Assembly (NCBI GenBank): GCA_017883495.1
Contig: JADGNL010000004.1
Span: 1-9,709 of the forward strand
Direction: 5' to 3'
Source: Methanomicrobiales archaeon
GTDB taxonomy: Archaea > Halobacteriota > Methanomicrobia > Methanomicrobiales > Methanospirillaceae
DNA: 9,709 nt
Shown here: positions 6,661-9,709 of the stretch, one piece after another
Layout: each line of letters starts with the position of its first letter
Numbering within the stretch: the first letter of the stretch is position 1
The notes under the pieces: model-generated
Told to the model about the DNA's origin: nothing
The model's database searches: none
What the model saw: only the letters and a program-made list of their open reading frames with translations
Program-made: the position numbers and the translations under genes

Positions 6661-6735
6661 CGGGCGTGGAGGGATTCGAACCCCCGACCATCAACTTAGG
6701 AGGCTGACGCCCTATCCTGACTAGGCCACACGCCC
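6661..6735 (-). tRNA. tRNA-Arg (anticodon CCT)
   Basis: Read on the minus strand the sequence folds as a full cloverleaf. The acceptor GGGCGTG pairs with CACGCCC, with discriminator G at 6661. The D arm GCCT..GGGC closes over AGTCAGGATA. The anticodon stem TCAGC/GTTGA encloses the seven-base loop CTCCTAA with anticodon CCT (reads AGG). The T arm GGGGG/CCCTC encloses TTCGAAT. Position 26 is G, the Trm1 target base, and trm1 is the divergent neighbour. There is no intron and CCA is not encoded. The 3' end abuts the ubiA start. Confidence 0.96.
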
Positions 6736-6763
6736 AATGCCTCAATACGTCGGCCGTCAGAGG

Positions 6764-6770
6764 TATAATG
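6764..6770 (-). promoter_or_regulatory. Box A in the tRNA-Arg/trm1 divergent spacer
   Basis: The minus-strand reading is CATTATACC, about 31 bases upstream of the tRNA-Arg 5' end at 6735, so it is well placed to drive the tRNA and the downstream ubiA and bactofilin-like genes. On the plus strand the same bases read GGTATAATG, about 20 bases before the trm1 ATG. That is slightly too close for a standard leaderless start, so the trm1 promoter is less certain. Confidence 0.5.
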
Positions 6771-6786
6771 CTTGCGCGATATTCCG

Positions 6787-7911
6787 ATGGACCTCGTCCC
6801 GGTCACGGAGGGGGGCACCATGGTCCTGGTCCCGGCCCCGGACCCGACGGCCTCGTTCCCGCCGGGGACCGCGCCGGTCTTCTACAACCCGCGGATGGCG
6901 CTCAACCGCGACGCGACCGTCCTCTTCCTCCGCGCCCTTCCCCCCGACCGACGCCCCGCCGACTACCTCGACGCAATGGGCGCGACCGGCCTTCGCGGGC
7001 TCCGTGTGGCTGGGGAGGCCGGCGTCCCGGTCGCGATCAACGACCGGAGCCCGCGGGCGCTCGGCCTAGCGGCCGATAACGCGGCCCGGCTCGGTCTGGC
7101 GGTCGAGACCGTCCGCTCGGACGCGAACGCGCTGATGTCGTCGCGGCGGTTCGGCGCGGTCGACCTCGACCCGTTCGGCTCGCCGGCCCCGTTCACGGAC
7201 GCGGCCTGCCGCTCGGCCGTCCGGTACCTCTTCGTGACCGCGACCGACACGGCCCCGCTCTGCGGCGCCCACCTCAAGGCCGGCATGCGCCGGTACTTCG
7301 CCCGGCCCATGAACACCGCGTACCACGCTGAGATCGGCCTCCGTATCCTCCTCGGCTTCGTCGTCCGCGAGCTGATCAAGTACGACCGCGGCCTGGTCCC
7401 TCTCTGCTGCTTCGCCCGCGAACACTTCGTCCGGCTCCACCTCGGCCTCTCGGAGGGAGCGGCCGCCGGCGACGCGACCCTCGCCCGGATCGGGTACGTC
7501 CACCAGTGCCGCCGCTGCCCCGGCCGTGCCGAGCAGGCCGGGCTCCTGCCCGAGCCGACGCCCTGCCCCGAGTGCGGGAGCGAGACGGCGCCGATCGGCC
7601 CCCTCTGGCTGGGCGCGATCAGCGACCCGGCCACGATCGCCGCCATGCGCGAAGCCGTCGACGGCGCGACGCTCGCGCAGGCAAGGGCGCTCGATCGCCT
7701 GCTCGCCCTGCTCGAGGCCGAGCTCCCGACGGCCACGTTCTACGACTACCACGTCCTCGCGAAGCGGCAGGGAGTCTCGCCGCCCGCGATCGAGATCGTG
7801 CTCGAACGGCTCAGGAGAGAAGGCTACCGGGCGGGCCGCGCCCACTACGCGGGCACGGCCGTCAAGACCGACGCGCCGCTCGCGGCCCTGCTCGCGACTC
7901 TCACGGGATAA
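6787..7911 (+). CDS. trm1: tRNA (guanine(26)-N(2))-dimethyltransferase
   Basis: This 374-residue SAM-dependent enzyme methylates the exocyclic amine of G26 in tRNA, in the cytosol. Visible features are the N-terminal VTEGGTMVLVP (6-16), APVFYNPRMALNRD (29-42), the SAM-binding MGATGLRG (64-71), the catalytic DLDPFGSPAPFTDAA (126-140), and TDTAPLCGAH (153-162). A zinc-type four-cysteine site follows (C241, C244, C260, C263), then GPLWLG (271-276) and the C-terminal domain ending with KTDAPLAALL. The ATG at 6787 is chosen because MDLVPVTEGG lines up with the start of archaeal Trm1 proteins; a TTG at 6772 would only add five unconvincing residues. It is divergent from tRNA-Arg, which carries a G26 substrate base, and convergent on the hicB remnant with a 15-base gap. 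Confidence 0.95.
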   Translation: MDLVPVTEGGTMVLVPAPDPTASFPPGTAPVFYNPRMALNRDATVLFLRALPPDRRPADYLDAMGATGLRGLRVAGEAGVPVAINDRSPRALGLAADNAARLGLAVETVRSDANALMSSRRFGAVDLDPFGSPAPFTDAACRSAVRYLFVTATDTAPLCGAHLKAGMRRYFARPMNTAYHAEIGLRILLGFVVRELIKYDRGLVPLCCFAREHFVRLHLGLSEGAAAGDATLARIGYVHQCRRCPGRAEQAGLLPEPTPCPECGSETAPIGPLWLGAISDPATIAAMREAVDGATLAQARALDRLLALLEAELPTATFYDYHVLAKRQGVSPPAIEIVLERLRREGYRAGRAHYAGTAVKTDAPLAALLATLTG

Positions 7912-7926
7912 TGCGGTAGGAAAGAA

Positions 7927-8111
7927 TCAGGGAATCGGCTCGCCGAACTCGATGACATCCTCGATGTAGAACGCGATCGCCTCGCGGGCCATGACACAGG
8001 CCTCGTCGACGGTCGCGCCGTAGCCGACGCAGCCCGGGAGCGCGGGGAGGCCGCCGTGTAGCCGTCTTCCGGCTCCCTTCTCAGCAGGACGCGGTATCGA
8101 CATTCCGTCAT
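7927..8111 (-). pseudogene. HicB-family antitoxin-like gene, broken by a one-base frameshift
   Basis: Two adjacent frames together give one HicB-like domain. The ATG at 8111 starts MTECRYRVLLRREPEDGYTA, the typical HicB first strands. From about 8050 the sequence continues in another frame as LPALPGCVGYGATVDEACVMAREAI and on to FGEPIP and a stop at 7927. One base is missing around 8046-8056, in a run of GGC repeats. Restored, the product would be about 61 residues, normal for a small HicB. A G run at 8118-8124 serves as a possible ribosome site. No HicA toxin lies next to it, so it would be a solitary HicB-like regulator. The alternative, an unbroken 83-residue frame from GTG 8178 overlapping the DRG stop, has an N-terminus unlike HicB and is less likely. 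A sequencing error or programmed frameshift is possible. Confidence 0.7.
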
Positions 8112-8143
8112 CGCTGTGCCCCCCCAAGAGGTCTCCGGGCGTA

Positions 8144-8155
8144 CGATATTTTACT
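8144..8155 (-). promoter_or_regulatory. Possible box A for the hicB-like gene
   Basis: On the minus strand AGTAAAATATCG is the only AT-rich block between the DRG stop and the hicB ATG at 8111. It is centred about 38 bases upstream of that start, giving a short leader that includes the G run. The spacing is acceptable; the assignment is tentative. Confidence 0.4.
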
Positions 8156-8174
8156 CCGTCGATGGGTTGCCGGA

Positions 8175-9287
8175 TCACCGGGCCGTGATGATCGTCACGA
8201 GGTCGCCGTCGTCGAGGTGATGGGGCAGGCCCACGCGCTGACCCGGGTGCTTGACCGAGCCACCCCAGACCCGGGCGTACCGGAACTTGTCTACGAACTC
8301 GCGGTGGAGCTTGCGGCAGACGTCCTCGACGGTCGAGTTCGTCCGGACGATCAGGGGCTCGTCCAGGTCGGCCGGGCCGCCCGCGGGCTTGAGAAAGACC
8401 CGCATGAATCCGAGCCGCTCGTAGATATCGTCCTTGAGCTCCTCCATGTGGTAGCCCGTCACGGCCGAGATCATCTCCGGTTTGTCCCCGAACCGTTCGG
8501 TGAGATCCCGCTCGATCTGGTCGCGGGTCGCGTCGTCGATCAGGTCGACCTTGTTGACCACGATCAGGGCCGGGACGTAGACCCGGTTGCCGATCATGGC
8601 GTCGATCAGCTCGTCCTGGGTCGAGTTGCCGCGGATCAGCACATCCGCGTTCATCAGCTTGTTCTCGTTCAGGATCGACCGGATCTCGTCGAGGTCGAGG
8701 TCGAGGTCGCCCACGGCGTGCACCTGGACGCCGCCCGCGCCCGTCTTCTTGATCGTGATGTCGGGCTTCGGGGTGTTGACCCGGATCCCGGCGTCGTAGA
8801 GCTCGCGGAGGAGAACGTCGACGTGGGCCTCGTTGAAGACGTCCACGAGCACGACGATGAAGTCAGCGCCGCGCACGACCCCGATCACCTCCTTGCCGCG
8901 CCCCTTGCCCATCGCGGCGCCCGCGATCAGGCCCGGGATATCCAGGATCTGGATCTTCGCGCCCTTGTGCTCGAGCGCGCCGGGCACCACGGTGAGCGTC
9001 GTGAACGCGTACGCGGCGACCTCGGAGTTCGTCCCGGTCAGCTTGTTCAGGAGCGTCGACTTTCCGGTCGACGGGAAGCCGACCAGGACGACCGTGGCGT
9101 CCCCCGACTTTTTGACCGTGAACCCTTCGCCGCCGCCGGCCGACTTCATGGCACGGCTGACGGCCTCGTCGCGGAGCCTCGCGATCTTCGCCTTGATCCG
9201 GCCGATGTGCTTCGAGGTCGCCTTGTTGTAGGGCGTTCGCTCGAGCTCCTCCTGCAACTCCCGGATCTGATCGTCGAGGCCTGCCAT
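8175..9287 (-). CDS. DRG/OBG-family GTPase with TGS domain
   Basis: This 370-residue developmentally-regulated-GTP-binding (DRG) type protein is the archaeal relative of eukaryotic Rbg1/DRG1, associated with ribosomes and translation. The N-terminal helical region (1-50) starts MAGLDDQIRELQEEL. The G domain has G1 GFPSTGKST (70-78), G2 around T97 in FTTLTVVPG, G3 DIPGLIAGA (116-124), G4 NKVD (245-248) and G5 SAVTG (274-278). A DRG-specific helical insertion lies at about 157-235. The C-terminal TGS domain (about 295-370) ends LDDGDLVTIITAR. All nucleotide-binding motifs are intact and the length matches the family (about 365-370). The ATG at 9287 has GAGG at 9297-9300 upstream and a box A at 9319-9329. 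The hicB remnant follows on the same strand. A palindrome lies upstream of the promoter. Confidence 0.95.
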   Translation of the reverse strand: MAGLDDQIRELQEELERTPYNKATSKHIGRIKAKIARLRDEAVSRAMKSAGGGEGFTVKKSGDATVVLVGFPSTGKSTLLNKLTGTNSEVAAYAFTTLTVVPGALEHKGAKIQILDIPGLIAGAAMGKGRGKEVIGVVRGADFIVVLVDVFNEAHVDVLLRELYDAGIRVNTPKPDITIKKTGAGGVQVHAVGDLDLDLDEIRSILNENKLMNADVLIRGNSTQDELIDAMIGNRVYVPALIVVNKVDLIDDATRDQIERDLTERFGDKPEMISAVTGYHMEELKDDIYERLGFMRVFLKPAGGPADLDEPLIVRTNSTVEDVCRKLHREFVDKFRYARVWGGSVKHPGQRVGLPHHLDDGDLVTIITAR

Positions 9288-9318
9288 GCGCTGGGTCCTC
9301 TAACGGTTCGCGCCGACG

Positions 9319-9329
9319 GCTATTAGAGG
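9319..9329 (-). promoter_or_regulatory. Box A of the DRG GTPase gene
   Basis: On the minus strand the sequence reads CTCTAATAGCC, centred about 37 bases upstream of the ATG at 9287. Transcription would start near 9297, leaving a leader of about 10 bases that contains GAGG as a ribosome site. Confidence 0.5.
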
Positions 9330-9337
9330 TGTGGGTC

Positions 9338-9353
9338 ACGGCTCCGGAGCCGT
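9338..9353. repeat. Perfect 16-base palindrome between the DRG and tRNA-Glu promoters
   Basis: ACGGCTCCGGAGCCGT reads identically on both strands. It is centred about 21 bases upstream of the DRG box A and about 48 bases before the tRNA-Glu box A. Its place behind a promoter and its perfect symmetry fit a binding site for a dimeric regulator. A transcript-level hairpin is less likely because it would have no loop unless the centre opens. Confidence 0.4.
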
Positions 9354-9390
9354 CTCCTCCTTCTATGAGCCAGCCGGGGCGACAGGCAGG

Positions 9391-9396
9391 TTTATG
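9391..9396 (+). promoter_or_regulatory. Box A of tRNA-Glu
   Basis: TTTATG in the context GGTTTATGTCC lies about 35 bases upstream of the first tRNA-Glu base at 9428, predicting a start near 9420 and a short 5' leader trimmed by RNase P. Confidence 0.55.
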
Positions 9397-9427
9397 TCCC
9401 GGGCCCGGCAACATGAATGACGCACCT

Positions 9428-9502
9428 GCTGCTATAGTGTAGTCCGGCCAATCATGAAGGACTCTCACTCCTTCGACTGGGGTTCGAATCCCCATAGCAG
9501 CA
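9428..9502 (+). tRNA. tRNA-Glu (anticodon CTC)
   Basis: This is a full cloverleaf. The acceptor GCTGCTA (9428-9434) pairs with TAGCAGC (9495-9501), with discriminator A at 9502. The D arm has the GTGTAGTCCGGCCAATCAT form characteristic of tRNA-Glu. The anticodon stem AAGGA/TCCTT encloses the seven-base loop CTCTCAC with anticodon CTC at 9464-9466 (reads GAG). The T arm TGGGG/CCCCA encloses TTCGAAT. There is no intron and CCA is not encoded. A pyrimidine-rich tract (TTTCCCCTTCTCTT) directly follows and may end transcription. Confidence 0.97.
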
Positions 9503-9550
9503 TTTCCCCTTCTCTTCGCGCTTGCATGTGCGGGGTACATTACGTCTGAA

Positions 9551-9609
9551 CTCTCGACGATCGCCCCGGCGATCCGTGCATTGAACAGCTGCGGAGGGTC
9601 GTCGAGGAG
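9551..9609. other. Spacer element with a potential three-way-junction RNA fold
   Basis: The 167 bases between tRNA-Glu and the next gene hold no supported reading frame but dense complementarity. CTCTCGACGA (9551-9560) can pair with TCGTCGA plus GAG (9599-9609) with one bulged G, closing a domain. Inside, TCGCC/GGCGA (9561-9572) forms a hairpin, or seven base pairs as GATCGCC/GGCGATC at 9559-9574. TCCG/CGGA (9573-9576 with 9592-9595) can form a second arm. It could be a small non-coding RNA or a regulatory site. No known RNA family was recognised. Confidence 0.35.
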
Positions 9610-9635
9610 AGCCACGTTCGGGGAACCGGGATGCC

Positions 9636-9646
9636 CTTTATTTATG
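9636..9646 (+). promoter_or_regulatory. Box A of the gene starting at 9670
   Basis: CTTTATTTATG is the most AT-rich stretch nearby. It is centred about 29 bases upstream of the ATG at 9670, giving a start of transcription within a few bases of the start codon. Confidence 0.65.
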
Positions 9647-9669
9647 TCCTCCTCTCCAGAGGACGGAGC

Positions 9670-9709
9670 ATGGCGCTTCACTACACGTTCAACCTGAAGG
9701 TCCAGGCCG
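9670..9709 (+). CDS. Start of an unidentified gene (partial)
   Basis: The ATG at 9670 opens MALHYTFNLKVQA and runs off the right edge. A well-placed box A (9636-9646) and a short GGAG at 9665-9668 support it as a real start. Thirteen residues are too few to assign a family. Confidence 0.6.
   Translation, partial: MALHYTFNLKVQA

Noticed and set aside
6656..6745. N-terminal extension of ubiA from ATG 6745
   Set aside because: These codons coincide with the tRNA-Arg gene, which folds as a perfect cloverleaf, and the encoded residues do not resemble the start of UbiA proteins.
8217..9326. A 369-codon plus-strand open frame opposite the DRG GTPase
   Set aside because: It mirrors the DRG coding frame, has low-complexity acidic and arginine-rich composition and no motif. 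The DRG reading has all G motifs and a TGS domain.
1..9709. CRISPR array, transposon, integrase or phage genes
   Set aside because: No regularly spaced direct repeats, terminal inverted repeats or recombinase motifs were seen. The hicB remnant is the only gene of a type often associated with mobile DNA.

Overview
The window is archaeal chromosomal DNA of high GC content (roughly two thirds or more by eye). Several things point to an archaeon. There is an archaeal-type phosphopantetheine adenylyltransferase, a UbiA-family ether-lipid prenyltransferase, a Trm1 tRNA G26 methyltransferase and a DRG-type GTPase. Both tRNAs lack an encoded CCA, and most transcription units start 25-40 bases downstream of a TATA/box A-like sequence, with little or no leader. 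A GC-rich euryarchaeal lineage (Thermoplasmatota-like or methanogen-like) would fit, but the window does not settle the phylum.

Layout. Positions 1-51 hold the last 16 codons of an upstream plus-strand gene. Positions 106-1299 (+) encode an M24 'pita-bread' metallopeptidase-like protein behind a TATATA box. It converges on coaD (1433-1894, -), with a 133-base gap that has some fold potential. From a tight divergent start next to coaD runs the main plus-strand operon: gamma-carbonic anhydrase (1924-2406), a short HdrA-like flavin/iron-sulfur protein (2403-3683), MtnA (3685-4701) and a membrane-anchored DUF116 protein (4689-5468). The genes overlap by 4 or 13 bases or are separated by 1 base. 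The operon converges on, and overlaps by 117 bases, a minus-strand unit read in the order tRNA-Arg(CCT) (6661-6735), UbiA/DGGGP synthase (5804-6655), bactofilin-like protein (5352-5774). Divergent to the tRNA is trm1 (6787-7911, +). Next come a frameshifted solitary HicB-like antitoxin (7927-8111, -), the DRG GTPase (8175-9287, -), tRNA-Glu(CTC) (9428-9502, +), a 167-base spacer holding a potential three-way-junction fold, and the first 13 codons of a new gene starting at 9670 (+).

How the genes relate. Most are housekeeping: CoA synthesis, archaeal lipid synthesis, tRNA and tRNA modification, ribosome-associated GTPase, thiomethyl salvage. The least conventional part is the four-gene operon. 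It joins a CO2-hydrating enzyme, a stand-alone HdrA core without HdrB or HdrC, a sugar-phosphate isomerase and a cysteine-rich membrane-anchored DUF116 protein. No defence system, CRISPR array, transposon or integrase was seen. The points most worth a second look are the HdrA/DUF116 operon, ubiA starting 5 bases after a tRNA 3' end, the interleaved coaD/gamma-CA start region, the broken HicB, and the structured spacer downstream of tRNA-Glu.
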